Part shown: piece after piece, positions 8,190 through 16,075 of the stretch | Numbering within the stretch: the first letter of the stretch is position 1 | Layout: each line of letters begins with the position of its first letter | Assembly (NCBI GenBank): GCA_035430965.1 | Contig: DAOMHQ010000078.1 | Span: 1-22,320 of the forward strand | Length of the DNA stretch: 22,320 nt | Source of the DNA: JAKPRU01 sp029568995 | GTDB taxonomy: Bacteria; Hinthialibacterota; Hinthialibacteria; Hinthialibacterales; JAKPRU01 | Direction of reading: 5' to 3' | Notes under the pieces: model-generated | Databases searched by the model: none | Seen by the model: the letters and a program-made list of their open reading frames with translations, nothing else | Told to the model about the DNA's origin: nothing | Program-made: the position numbers and the translations under genes

Positions 8190-8471
8190 TCAGTAGATCT
8201 GCTCGATGATATAATTGATATCGTTCATGTCGAATTTCGCGCCCGGCTTCTTGGACATCTTCTCAACGACGCCACGCATCTCTTGCTTGCTCATCGTCTT
8301 GTGTGCAGTATCCACCCGGTCAATTGTATGGCACTGGGAGCAGAGTTCTTTGTAGTTGGCATGCCCCTCTGCCACATCCTTGCTTTTTTCCGCTGTCGAA
8401 CAGCCAGTGAGCAACAGCACACCCAGGGTTACGCACGCCACCGATAAGACAATTCCTCTCAGCAATGTCAT
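8190..8471 (-). CDS. Small lipoprotein monohaem cytochrome c
   Basis: The start at 8471 is chosen because GGAGG lies 9 nt upstream and the signal peptide then begins directly; the longer open frame upstream is not needed. The product is 93 residues. A lipoprotein signal ends in LLLTGC (Cys24), so the mature protein is lipid-anchored. A single haem-binding motif CSQCH lies at 44-48, and candidate distal Met ligands are Met60, Met64 and Met72. The mature part is only about 70 residues, short even for class I cytochromes. It resembles small electron-transfer cytochromes with the pattern Y-x-x-L-C-x-x-C-H and a C-terminal helix DINYIIEQIY. It likely shuttles electrons at the periplasmic face. No oxidase or reductase gene is adjacent, so the redox partner is unknown. 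Confidence 0.87.
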   Translation of the reverse strand: MTLLRGIVLSVACVTLGVLLLTGCSTAEKSKDVAEGHANYKELCSQCHTIDRVDTAHKTMSKQEMRGVVEKMSKKPGAKFDMNDINYIIEQIY

Positions 8472-8892
8472 AATCTGGTTCCTCCGCAACGCGAATTTTG
8501 TATATTTTTTCCCACGGAACCTGTACGTAAGCACAGGAAAATGAGGGAAATAGTTCACCACACCTGTGAGCAGAATACCCGGCTGAGCCTGTCGTTCGGA
8601 CATCTCAGTCCCCAAAGCAGCCCAATCATAGCACATCCTTTCGCCAATGAAACCCCTCTGGAAACAAAATTTTCCATACCCCTCTCCATACATCCGGGAA
8701 TCATGAAGGTCTTCTCAGTTCTGCAAATGCATTCTGAATTGAATCATGGAATAACGGAATAATGTAAACCATTGTAAATCAAGTGCTTATATAGCATATC
8801 CATAAGCGAATCCGCGTATTCGACACCTTGATAATTTTCTCCTGAGAGAATATACATGGTTCCAATTTATTCTCGGTTCGGAGAGGTGATCT
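8472..8892. other. Intergenic region between divergent cytochrome c and BNR-protein genes
   Basis: This 421-nt gap has no convincing gene. It is AT-rich compared with its surroundings. It contains the BNR-gene promoter at 8828-8856. A possible -10 box for the cytochrome gene (TATACA on the minus strand, 8504-8499) has no clear -35. There is also a short inverted repeat CCTGT/ACAGG around 8519-8537. Confidence 0.5.
8828..8856 (+). promoter_or_regulatory. Sigma-70-type promoter for the BNR-protein gene
   Basis: TTGATA (8828-8833) and TATACA (8851-8856) are separated by exactly 17 nt. Transcription would start near 8863, leaving a 5' leader of about 30 nt with GGAGAGGTGAT just before the ATG at 8893. 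Confidence 0.7.
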
Positions 8893-10317
8893 ATGGGTAT
8901 CAGAAGAGGTTGCTCCCTCGTTGTTTGCGCTTTGTTCCTGTTTTTTTCCTGGGCATGCTCGTCGGGAGGATCTGTGCGGGAGGTCGATCCGCGTGCACGG
9001 GCCGAATACCGGCAGACTGCTCCGATTCGGGTGGTTGAGACGGGCGTTGGGTATGCGAACTCAACCGTAAACACTGTGGTCTTTCGTCACCATGCCCTTG
9101 TGACCAGAGGCTCCGCGCAGTTCTTCTCCTATTACGACGACCAGGGATATATTGCGGTCGGTCGAAGGGACTTGCGTGATGACTCCTTCGAGATCCATAG
9201 GATTCCTGGGGACTATCGTATCTATGATGCCCACAACTGCATTTCTCTGGGAATTGACCCTGACGGATACCTGCACATTTCCTATGATCACCACGGCGAT
9301 CCGCTGCGCTATCGACGTTCACTTGAGCCGCTGAGTGTTTCCGCCTGGTCCGACCCAATGCCGATGACCGGCGTATTGGAGGACCGAGTCACTTACCCCT
9401 ATTTCATCATGTCCCCCTCGAACTCAAATGATTGGGAGTTTCAGGGCGGACTTCATTTCCTGTACCGGCATGGCTTGTCGGGCAATGGGGATATCTGCCT
9501 GAAATCCTGCGATGCGGGAACGCGATCCTGGTCCGATAAAGCGCTGAGTTTCGTGAAAGGAACGGAACAGAATCCCTGGCCCGCCAATGCCTATTGGAAC
9601 CATCCGGCATTCGATTCACAGGGCCGAATGCACCTGTCCTGGGTGTGGCGTGTCAACCGTGGCGCTCCACCGGGCGGGATCATCAACAATATCAACATGG
9701 GATACGCCTGCACACCGGATATGGGAACGACCTGGTTGACATCGCGGGGGCTTTCGCTTCCATTGCCCATTACCCCGGTGAACGGGGAGACGATCTGGGC
9801 CATTTCTCCGGGGAGCAACCTGATCAACCAGTGCAGCAGCGCAACGGACTCAAAGGACCGCCTTCATATTGTTGCCTACGCGGATGATCCCGATGGGATT
9901 CCGCAGTACTTCCACCTGTGGTTCGACGGGCGCTGGTGGCAGTTTCAATTCATTACCCGAAGAACCGAGCCGTTCGGCCTTGCCGGGGGCGGGGCCTTCG
10001 GGGCGCTGCAGATTCCGTTCAGTCGGCCTCAGATTGTCATAGACCGGAAGGACCGTGTTTATGTGATCTATCGAGGCGATCTCACAAAGGACCGCATGGT
10101 TGCCCAGCGACTCGATCCGCCGGATTACCAGGCTCCCGGAACCGTCGTTCAATTGTGGGATCGGGATCTCGTTCACGCCGAGCCGGTGCTGGATTTTGTG
10201 CGCTGGAAACGAGATGGGGTCTTGTCCATGTTGATCCAGAAGAACTTCCAGCCGAATCGGAAGGATGCAGCCGAGATTGCCCCGGAGCCGGTGTATCTGG
10301 TGGATTGGGAGTTGTGA
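8893..10317 (+). CDS. Exported BNR_4-type beta-propeller protein, possible polysaccharide lyase or glycan-active enzyme
   Basis: The protein of 474 residues has a strong ribosome-binding site. The N-terminal signal (6-21) ends in SWAC, a possible lipid-anchor Cys22. The rest resembles the BNR_4 family of seven-bladed propellers. It has VGYANSTVNTVVFRHHALVT (52-71), a segment YDAHNCISLGIDPDGYLHISYDHHGDPLRYRRS (111-143), an FLYRHG segment (189-194) and repeated Asp-box turns such as HPAFDSQGRMHLSW (237-250) and VIDRKDRVYVIY (382-393). BNR_4 proteins include ulvan lyases of families PL24/PL25, in which two histidines about 20 residues apart serve in catalysis. His114 and His134 show that spacing. 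Lyase activity is an inference; sialidase-like binding or a non-catalytic role is also possible. No transporter or sugar-catabolism gene sits beside it. Confidence 0.82.
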   Translation: MGIRRGCSLVVCALFLFFSWACSSGGSVREVDPRARAEYRQTAPIRVVETGVGYANSTVNTVVFRHHALVTRGSAQFFSYYDDQGYIAVGRRDLRDDSFEIHRIPGDYRIYDAHNCISLGIDPDGYLHISYDHHGDPLRYRRSLEPLSVSAWSDPMPMTGVLEDRVTYPYFIMSPSNSNDWEFQGGLHFLYRHGLSGNGDICLKSCDAGTRSWSDKALSFVKGTEQNPWPANAYWNHPAFDSQGRMHLSWVWRVNRGAPPGGIINNINMGYACTPDMGTTWLTSRGLSLPLPITPVNGETIWAISPGSNLINQCSSATDSKDRLHIVAYADDPDGIPQYFHLWFDGRWWQFQFITRRTEPFGLAGGGAFGALQIPFSRPQIVIDRKDRVYVIYRGDLTKDRMVAQRLDPPDYQAPGTVVQLWDRDLVHAEPVLDFVRWKRDGVLSMLIQKNFQPNRKDAAEIAPEPVYLVDWEL

Positions 10318-10326
10318 AATTCGTTC

Positions 10327-10341
10327 GGGGCGGGACGCCCC
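10327..10341. repeat. GC-rich hairpin resembling the REP-like repeats elsewhere in the window
   Basis: GGGGCG-GGA-CGCCCC forms a 6-bp stem with a 3-nt loop in the 41-nt gap between two convergent genes. It lacks a T-run. The surrounding bases, read on the minus strand (GGAGCGGGGGCGTCCCGCC), look like a degenerate copy of the palindrome repeated at 17660-17749. Confidence 0.5.
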
Positions 10342-10358
10342 CGCTCCGGCGTCACTAA

Positions 10359-11117
10359 TCAGCGATTCGGCAGTGAAACCCGGACGATCACGATGTCGCG
10401 ATCCCGGTCGCAGCCCAGCGCCAGAACCTCGCCGGAGGCATCGCACACCACACTCTGCCCGCCATAGGTGTAGCCGCTCCAGGGACCATGCGTGATACAG
10501 CCGACAAGGTCCGTTCCGACCACGGGAGCGCCGATCACTCGCGCGGCTTTGGAAACCGTGTTCTGCAGATTCCTTCCATGCTCCGGCCATTCGTCTTTCT
10601 TGGCAGCCCAACCGTAGGGAACAATCACCAAATCCGGTTTCGCCTCTTTCATGCGGATCAGATGTTCTTCAATGAACGTATCCGCGCAGATCAGTATTCC
10701 GATTCGTCCGAAACGTGTTTCCACCGCCCGGATCGTGTTGCCGGGTGTATAGGGAGGCTTCATCAGCTCCGTGAGAATGTTGATTTTCCGGTGCTTGAGA
10801 AGAAGCGACCCATCCCGGTCGATCAGAACCGCTGAGTCATACAGCAGATCCCCATCTTTTTCCCCTAGGCCCACCGCGATCATCATGTTGTACCGAGAAG
10901 CGAGATCGCCGAGACGGTCGCTGTCTTCACCGGGAATGGGATAGGCCAGCTGATGCGCTTCCGGGTTCACCCACCCCAAAAGGCACATCTCCGGAAAACA
11001 GGCAATCTCCGCACCCGCGTGCCTCGCCTCTCGAAGTGCATTCTCGATGCGCACAAAATCCCCTTCTCGGTCCCCGTCAATGCAGAGGATCTGGCAAAAG
11101 GCAATCCGAATCTCCAT
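10359..11117 (-). CDS. Carbon-nitrogen hydrolase (nitrilase superfamily amidohydrolase)
   Basis: Starting at 11117 (GAGGA lies 7 nt upstream) gives 252 residues beginning MEIRIAFCQI, the usual first strand of this family. A longer open frame to 11159 has no ribosome-binding site. The Glu-Lys-Cys catalytic triad is visible as Glu43 (ACFPEMCLLG), Lys111 (LLLKHRKINIL) and Cys144 (GILICADTFIEE). The protein therefore should hydrolyse non-peptide C-N bonds as a cytosolic amidase, carbamoylase or deaminated-glutathione-amidase-like enzyme. No N-terminal signal or extra domain is present, so it is a single-domain form. The substrate is not predictable from sequence. It is a single gene, convergent with the BNR gene, and followed upstream by the repeat-rich gap at 11118-11314. 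Confidence 0.93.
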   Translation of the reverse strand: MEIRIAFCQILCIDGDREGDFVRIENALREARHAGAEIACFPEMCLLGWVNPEAHQLAYPIPGEDSDRLGDLASRYNMMIAVGLGEKDGDLLYDSAVLIDRDGSLLLKHRKINILTELMKPPYTPGNTIRAVETRFGRIGILICADTFIEEHLIRMKEAKPDLVIVPYGWAAKKDEWPEHGRNLQNTVSKAARVIGAPVVGTDLVGCITHGPWSGYTYGGQSVVCDASGEVLALGCDRDRDIVIVRVSLPNR

Positions 11118-11154
11118 AGTGCAGTCCTCGTTTTTCCTGAGAGAATACGCCTTT

Positions 11155-11228
11155 GCCACAGGCTGGAAGCCTGTGCCACCCCTTCACTGTGCAGTTTTCC
11201 GGGTGGCACGGGCATCTTGCCCGTGGTT
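11155..11228. repeat. Pair of inverted REP-like palindromes
   Basis: Two similar imperfect palindromes face each other in a gap with no gene. The first has stem CACAGGCT/AGCCTGTG (11157-11175) with loop GGA. The second has stem CACGGGCA/TGCCCGTG (11207-11225) with loop TCT. Their outer bases GTGCCACC (11173-11180) and GGTGGCAC (11202-11209) are complementary, so the pair could also fold as one long hairpin. Both fit a consensus GGTGGCACnGGC..GCCnGTGG, a form common as dispersed intergenic repeats in several environmental bacterial phyla. Confidence 0.75.
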
Positions 11229-11314
11229 CTTCCAGGGACGCAATAGGTAAAGGTAATTCAATTACAGGACGCCTGAAAATGGATTCGGGATCAAGAGAAC
11301 CTCAATGCAATCGG

Positions 11315-12076
11315 CTATTTCGCCTTGGCTTCCTGGGCTTGCGGGATTCGTCGCAAGGCGTTCTGCAGAATCGTCGATGGGATTTCGCCGGTGCCGAGTA
11401 ATCGTTCCAACAGGGGCCGCGCCTCGGTGGCCCCCAGATCTTCCAGAAGATAGATCACATAGACATTGACCGGGCCGCCAGTCTTGGCCTGCCTGAGTGA
11501 CTGCATCAACAGCCGCCGAAGGATTTCGTCCCGGTCATCGAAAAGACGGGCCAAGGGCTTTCGGCGCGCTTTTCGATTCGTTTTCGGTAAAAGTAATTCA
11601 TCCTCAAGCGCCTTTCGATCATTCTCTGATGGCAAGTCGTTTAGCAGAGTCTTTATTTGACTTGCCGCCTCCTCCCTGGGGAGTAGTTTCAGCAGAATCG
11701 TGTAAAGACGTTCACTCCGCAGCCAGCGCAGATGTACAAAAGCATGAATGGCATCGGGCGTTGTCAGGGCATCCACCAGCTCTGCCAGGGCTTTCTCTCC
11801 GGCCCAGGAGGCCGCTTGCCTTTCCAGCGCGGAGGCACGAATCGCCACCACGATGTAAAACAGGATAAACACCGCAAAAATCCCTATTACCGTGCAGAAC
11901 ACAACCGGCGAATCGAAGAAACGCGCCAGCGAGAACTGGCTCCACTGGGTGGTTTCCTCCGCCTGCGCGGCAGCCCGCATTCCGCAGAAGAATAGGATTC
12001 CGGCAGTCCACAGCATAAAAACCATTTGAGCGGACCGTGCCCGGACCGTTCTCCGCATAGGATTTATGAATTTCAT
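11315..12076 (-). CDS. Membrane protein with helical C-terminal domain, coupled to the cohesin/dockerin lipoprotein
   Basis: I do not recognise a named family. The 253-residue protein has a first hydrophobic segment (18-38) that may be a signal peptide ending AAAQAEE, and a strong transmembrane segment at 58-80 (VVFCTVIGIFAVFILFYIVVAI). The remaining 170 residues are helical and leucine-rich. Stretches such as VIYLLEDLGATEARPLLERLL and STILQNALRRI resemble HEAT/armadillo-type repeat helices, and a basic patch (KTNRKARRKPLARL) lies at 165-178. Its ATG overlaps the stop of the giant lipoprotein gene as ATGA, a sign of translational coupling and of a joint function. A role as inner-membrane anchor or assembly partner of that lipoprotein is inference only. 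Confidence 0.75.
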   Translation of the reverse strand: MKFINPMRRTVRARSAQMVFMLWTAGILFFCGMRAAAQAEETTQWSQFSLARFFDSPVVFCTVIGIFAVFILFYIVVAIRASALERQAASWAGEKALAELVDALTTPDAIHAFVHLRWLRSERLYTILLKLLPREEAASQIKTLLNDLPSENDRKALEDELLLPKTNRKARRKPLARLFDDRDEILRRLLMQSLRQAKTGGPVNVYVIYLLEDLGATEARPLLERLLGTGEIPSTILQNALRRIPQAQEAKAK

Positions 12077-15000
12077 TGTGTCTTGAGTTCCTTCGCGAGG
12101 GCTTCGTCTCGCCGAGCGCGGCGCAGGGCATCATGCCCTGCCTCTCCCAGGGTGGCCTGCTCGACCAGAACAATGTCGGTCATGTCGATCTTTCCGTCAA
12201 GGTTCAAGTCGGCCGCATCGGGATTCGCAAATTCCTCCAGGCCGACTTCACCGATCACGTATCGCATCAGCAGCGCCTCGTCCAGTCTCTCCACGGAACC
12301 ATCCTGGTTTACATCGCCCGGCAGGTAATTCGACACCGTGTAAGAGGGACAAATCGTTTTGACATACTCTCCCTGCTGGTCCACGGCTCCATAGCCGACC
12401 AGTCGGAACGTGGCGCTGACCGGCGCGACATCGGCATCGGCATTCATTCGGCAGAGAACGGACGCCAACAGGAGCTCGTTGGCACCCTCGGCGGGTTTCC
12501 AATCCGGCAGCTGCGTCAACAGGACCCGACTGCGGTCTTCCGTGACATTCGAGATCAACGGTCTCCCCGCTAATTCCGCCGAGGCCGCCGGAAGAACCGT
12601 CTGAATGGAAATAAGTGCGGGGTCGCATTCAACGGCCAACTGGTATCCGCCAAGCGAACTGCCGGGATAAGGCCGATACTTCAAGGCGAACAGGAAAAAC
12701 CCGCCTTTGCCCGGAGTAAACGGCCCGTCCAGTTCGAGAATCCCGTGGTCCTTGAGAGCCGCATCGAGCGTTAATCCCGCAGTCGGTTGCGTCAACAGAT
12801 CGATCATGGGAGGAAGCAGCCCGGATTCTTCGACCGGCGGTGTGGTGAAAAGATAGTTCACTACATGGCGGATAGCGATCTGTTTGCCGGTTGGCGTCAG
12901 TACATCGAACAGGTCCGTTCCTTTTGTCAACGCGGAAAGAACCGCCGCATCCCGAATGGTGTAGTCCCCATCTCCATCCAGGTCCGCCGCACTTCTCGAA
13001 CGAAGGTCGTCGAAACTCGATGTTCCTGTCAGGCATTCGCTGAGCAGGACCAGGTCCAGGGAATCCACAGAGCCGTCTCGTGTCAGGTCGCCCGGTTCAT
13101 AGCTGCGCAGGACAGTCGGAACCCCGAACCCGAATGCGGCTTTTCCATCATGATCCAACAACTCGGTCACGGTCGGCGCGAAACGGGTGTCCCAATCCGT
13201 GGTATCCTCCGGCGGTGTCAGCGTAACCAGCAAGCCTGCCAGTCGGACAACCGTATCTGTCGCGTCTCCGGGAAATCGGCATACGCCTTCCAGCGAAACA
13301 CGCCCCTCGGAGACCTCCGATCCCCCCAAGATGGCCTGTGGTCCCTGGTCGTCAATCAGGACTTTCTGCACAGTCACGCATTGCGGATCGAAGTCGATTT
13401 CCGTTCTGAAGGCTCCTAATCGAATCCCATCCGGCAGGCCGAGCATAACATCCAGCAAAAGCTCGCGCTGATTCCGCCGGACGAATTTCGGGACCTTCAC
13501 AAACAGAACAGATCCCGTTCCGGTCAATTTCGTGGTCCACTCGGTTTTCAGCGCGGTCTTCTCCGGATCGGGTTTCGCAGTCAGGCCAAGCGTATCGGTC
13601 CCGTCAAGGATCTGCGCCAGGGCATTCTGTAGAAGAATGTCCTTGTCGGTCCATGCAGACTTGGCGCGCGGCGGCGCTGTCGGAAGTGCAGGACCGTTGT
13701 ACGCCAGCCGAATGACCGCCAGGGAATCGGATATCGTGATTGCACCGTCTCGATCTACGTCCCCAACCAGAAGCAGACTCTCCGATGGCGGAGCCTGCCG
13801 ATCCGGCAATTCTTCCGATTGCTCGCCGTGATGAAGCAGCAAGAGCGCGTCCATCAGGTCCACTTTGTTATCCCGGCTGACATCGCCGTACAGGAAATTC
13901 AAGACCTCCAGATTCTGGGATGTCGTCGCGATTGGAGCGCCGTCAATCGAGATCGCAGTTGGCGCGGGCACTTCAAATCGGATCACCGTCGGAATCTGTT
14001 TGTCGGCGACGCATTCGAATAGCAATTCACAGAGCTCGATCATCCCGGACGGTGGCGCCGATCCCGCGCGGGTGTGCATGGAGAACGTGACAACACCTTG
14101 TTCCTGGGAGATGTGGGTTTGGCGGGTTTCCGGTGTGGAACCGGCTTGGGGTACGGCAAACCGGATCTGCATCTGTTGCGGATCGAAACGAACCTGCGCG
14201 ACCACAGCGCCGAGACGGTCGTTGGCCGCAAGGTCCAATACCAATTTATACGAGGCCGATTGCATCCCCGCGATGCAGGTTGGACCGACCAATTTCAGTG
14301 TTGTTGTAGCCGGTGGTGTGTATGCCGGAGGCGCGGGTTCAGCCGGTGCGACAGGCGGCGGTGTGCTGGCTGGAACCGGAATTACTTCGGGGGTCGGCTC
14401 AGCGGGAGGCGGTGGCGGCGGTTCCGTGGCAGCCGCGGGTTGGGCGGCTTCTGCCGGAGGGGCTGCCGGAGGTGGAGGTGGTTGAGGAACCGCTGCCGCA
14501 ATGGGTGACTGTAACAGCTGGGGTGTCACCAGATCCGTGTAAATCAGGTTGCCGTCGACCACCATCCCGCACGCAGGACGGGCATTCTCGCTGAACGAGG
14601 CTTTTACCATGGCGGGAATGTACTGACCGCCCGAATCGAAACATAGAATCGACGGCCCGAAGGTATTGATTACATATACATTTCCCTGGGGATCGGTGAC
14701 CACATCACGCGGTTCGTTCAGGGAAACATCCAATCCGCTCACCGGAGAGACCGGAATGTCTTTCCCCCGAACACCATTCCCTGCAAAGGTCTGAATCTGG
14801 TTGGTGGCAAGGTCCAGAACCCGGACCCGGTGATTCAGGCTGTCGGCAATAAAGAGGCGATTGTTTGAAACAGCAAGTCCGTACGGCCCGTTCAACATCG
14901 CGGCCTTTCCGTCGCCGCCATCGCCACTGAATCCCGGTGCGCTCGTTCCGGCCACAATGACCTGAGTGCCGTCCGAGGCCGCTCGAACGATATTGCAGGC

Positions 15001-15546
15001 ATCATAATCGCTATAGTACACGGACTGGTCCGGCCCTACTGCCAGGCCGGTCACACGCCCGTTACTCAAAATGAAATCCGGCGCGATCCCTTCCCGCATG
15101 ATGGCGCTGATTCGTTTCTTATCCGTATCGGCCACCAGGAGAGTCGTGGAGCCGATGCACTCCAGGGCCAGCGGCAGGGAAATCTGCAGGCTCAATGAAG
15201 CCGTGACAATCCCAAAGGTTCCGTCCGGTCGTCGGAAACAGATCCGATTGCTGACGATGTCCGTGAAAAACAAAACGCCCGTATTTGGGTCATACGCCAG
15301 CGCATAAGGGAAAATCTTCTCGAAATCGGAATCGGGGAGAGGCTGCCAGAGCGGCATAGCCTCTTCTGATGCCGACGATGTCAATGCCGAGGCTTGTTCC
15401 TGGCCCGGCATGAGCGATTGGGGACCTGTGCGGGTTTTCACACCGGCACAAGACGAGAACAGGAACAACAATAACAATGGAAAGATAAACCAGTATCCCA
15501 CACCAGGGTGGCGATGAGGCTGCGCGGGAAGAATCATCTCTCTCAT
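12073..15546 (-). CDS. Giant lipoprotein: NHL propeller, proline-rich linker and three cohesin-like/dockerin modules
   Basis: The start at 15546 is preceded by GGAGGTGGAG; the longer frame to 15603 lacks such a site. The product is 1157 residues. Residues 17-33 form a lipoprotein-type signal ending LFSSC (Cys33). Residues about 75-345 hold NHL-type propeller repeats (SGDGGDGKAAMLNGPYGLAV, LFIADSLNHRVRVLD, IQTFAGNGVRG, EPRDVVTDPQGNVYVIN). Residues 352-413 are an Ala/Pro linker. Three repeats of a beta-rich cohesin-like region followed by a dockerin-like Ca-binding pair then follow: about 416-548 plus 553-615 (GDVSRDNKVDLMDALLLL, GDVDRDGAITISDSLAV), about 676-815 plus 818-875 (GDLTRDGSVDSLDLVLL, ADLDGDGDYTIRDAAVL), and about 945-1072 plus 1076-1134 (GDVNQDGSVERLDEALL, ADLNLDGKIDMTDIVLV). 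The Asp/Asn pattern of the loops predicts calcium binding. It probably forms a surface or periplasmic scaffold. The dockerin calls are firm; the cohesin calls rest on position and on FDPQ/CDPALI-type strands. Confidence 0.9.
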   Translation of the reverse strand: MREMILPAQPHRHPGVGYWFIFPLLLLFLFSSCAGVKTRTGPQSLMPGQEQASALTSSASEEAMPLWQPLPDSDFEKIFPYALAYDPNTGVLFFTDIVSNRICFRRPDGTFGIVTASLSLQISLPLALECIGSTTLLVADTDKKRISAIMREGIAPDFILSNGRVTGLAVGPDQSVYYSDYDACNIVRAASDGTQVIVAGTSAPGFSGDGGDGKAAMLNGPYGLAVSNNRLFIADSLNHRVRVLDLATNQIQTFAGNGVRGKDIPVSPVSGLDVSLNEPRDVVTDPQGNVYVINTFGPSILCFDSGGQYIPAMVKASFSENARPACGMVVDGNLIYTDLVTPQLLQSPIAAAVPQPPPPPAAPPAEAAQPAAATEPPPPPPAEPTPEVIPVPASTPPPVAPAEPAPPAYTPPATTTLKLVGPTCIAGMQSASYKLVLDLAANDRLGAVVAQVRFDPQQMQIRFAVPQAGSTPETRQTHISQEQGVVTFSMHTRAGSAPPSGMIELCELLFECVADKQIPTVIRFEVPAPTAISIDGAPIATTSQNLEVLNFLYGDVSRDNKVDLMDALLLLHHGEQSEELPDRQAPPSESLLLVGDVDRDGAITISDSLAVIRLAYNGPALPTAPPRAKSAWTDKDILLQNALAQILDGTDTLGLTAKPDPEKTALKTEWTTKLTGTGSVLFVKVPKFVRRNQRELLLDVMLGLPDGIRLGAFRTEIDFDPQCVTVQKVLIDDQGPQAILGGSEVSEGRVSLEGVCRFPGDATDTVVRLAGLLVTLTPPEDTTDWDTRFAPTVTELLDHDGKAAFGFGVPTVLRSYEPGDLTRDGSVDSLDLVLLSECLTGTSSFDDLRSRSAADLDGDGDYTIRDAAVLSALTKGTDLFDVLTPTGKQIAIRHVVNYLFTTPPVEESGLLPPMIDLLTQPTAGLTLDAALKDHGILELDGPFTPGKGGFFLFALKYRPYPGSSLGGYQLAVECDPALISIQTVLPAASAELAGRPLISNVTEDRSRVLLTQLPDWKPAEGANELLLASVLCRMNADADVAPVSATFRLVGYGAVDQQGEYVKTICPSYTVSNYLPGDVNQDGSVERLDEALLMRYVIGEVGLEEFANPDAADLNLDGKIDMTDIVLVEQATLGEAGHDALRRARRDEALAKELKTQ

Positions 15547-15657
15547 AAGGTATCTCCACCTCCGTGGTCGATCATGCCACAATCCGGCGCGAAAATCGAC
15601 CAAGGCTGTCGAATCGGGAATCCTGGCGGTGGGAAACTCAGCTGCTCTTCTCCACAG

Positions 15658-15693
15658 GTCGTATAGGTCTTGTATGTCTTATAGGTCCCATGG
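15658..15693. repeat. Tandem repeat of a 9-mer, about four copies
   Basis: GTCGTATAG, GTCTTGTAT, GTCTTATAG and GTCCCATGG follow each other without gaps, giving the consensus GTCnTATAG. The run lies in the upstream region of the giant lipoprotein gene, about 110 nt before its start codon. Confidence 0.7.
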
Positions 15694-15876
15694 GCGCCAG
15701 AATGCCCCAGACAGATCCGCCAAATAGAACCCATATTACCCAGATTGCAATTTCAGAACGATTTTTCGTGCATTCAGGTGAGAGAATTTAACCCAAAAGT
15801 TCTCCACTTTCACCATTGATTCTTCAGATTCTTGTTTTTCTCTGGGCATAAGATGCTGATATTACTATACTTATTG

Positions 15877-15900
15877 AAGTGTGGTCCAAATACCACACTT
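15877..15900. promoter_or_regulatory. Perfect 9-bp inverted repeat upstream of the porin promoter (possible operator)
   Basis: AAGTGTGGT and ACCACACTT are exact complements with a 6-nt spacer, ending 34 nt upstream of the -35 box. The location suits an activator or repressor site. A T-rich stretch follows at about 15906, so a terminator-like hairpin is the alternative. Confidence 0.5.
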
Positions 15901-15934
15901 GGCAACTTTTTGAGAAGTTTTTTGCATTCAACGC

Positions 15935-15964
15935 TTGACTTGTGGGACAAGAATCTATTACAAT
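15935..15964 (+). promoter_or_regulatory. Sigma-70-type promoter of the porin-like gene
   Basis: TTGACT (15935-15940) and TACAAT (15959-15964) are separated by 18 nt. Transcription would begin near 15971, giving a leader of about 190 nt before the ATG at 16164. Confidence 0.7.
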
Positions 15965-16075
15965 CTGCGTGTCGGATAAGAGTATTTCCGGCATGACTCT
16001 GGCCAGGAAAGGAGGATCGAGGAGACCGCAGGCCGTGAATGTGTTGCCTCTTGCCTAAACAGCGTAACAATAAAA

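Noticed and set aside
8472..8693. N-terminal extension of the cytochrome frame
   Set aside because: The extension has no ribosome-binding site and would bury the lipoprotein signal, which begins cleanly at 8471 after GGAGG.
15993..16058. Possible 21-residue leader peptide in the porin leader (ATG at 15993, stop TAA at 16056-16058)
   Set aside because: There is no clear ribosome-binding site before the ATG, and the peptide has no run of one amino acid that would suggest attenuation.
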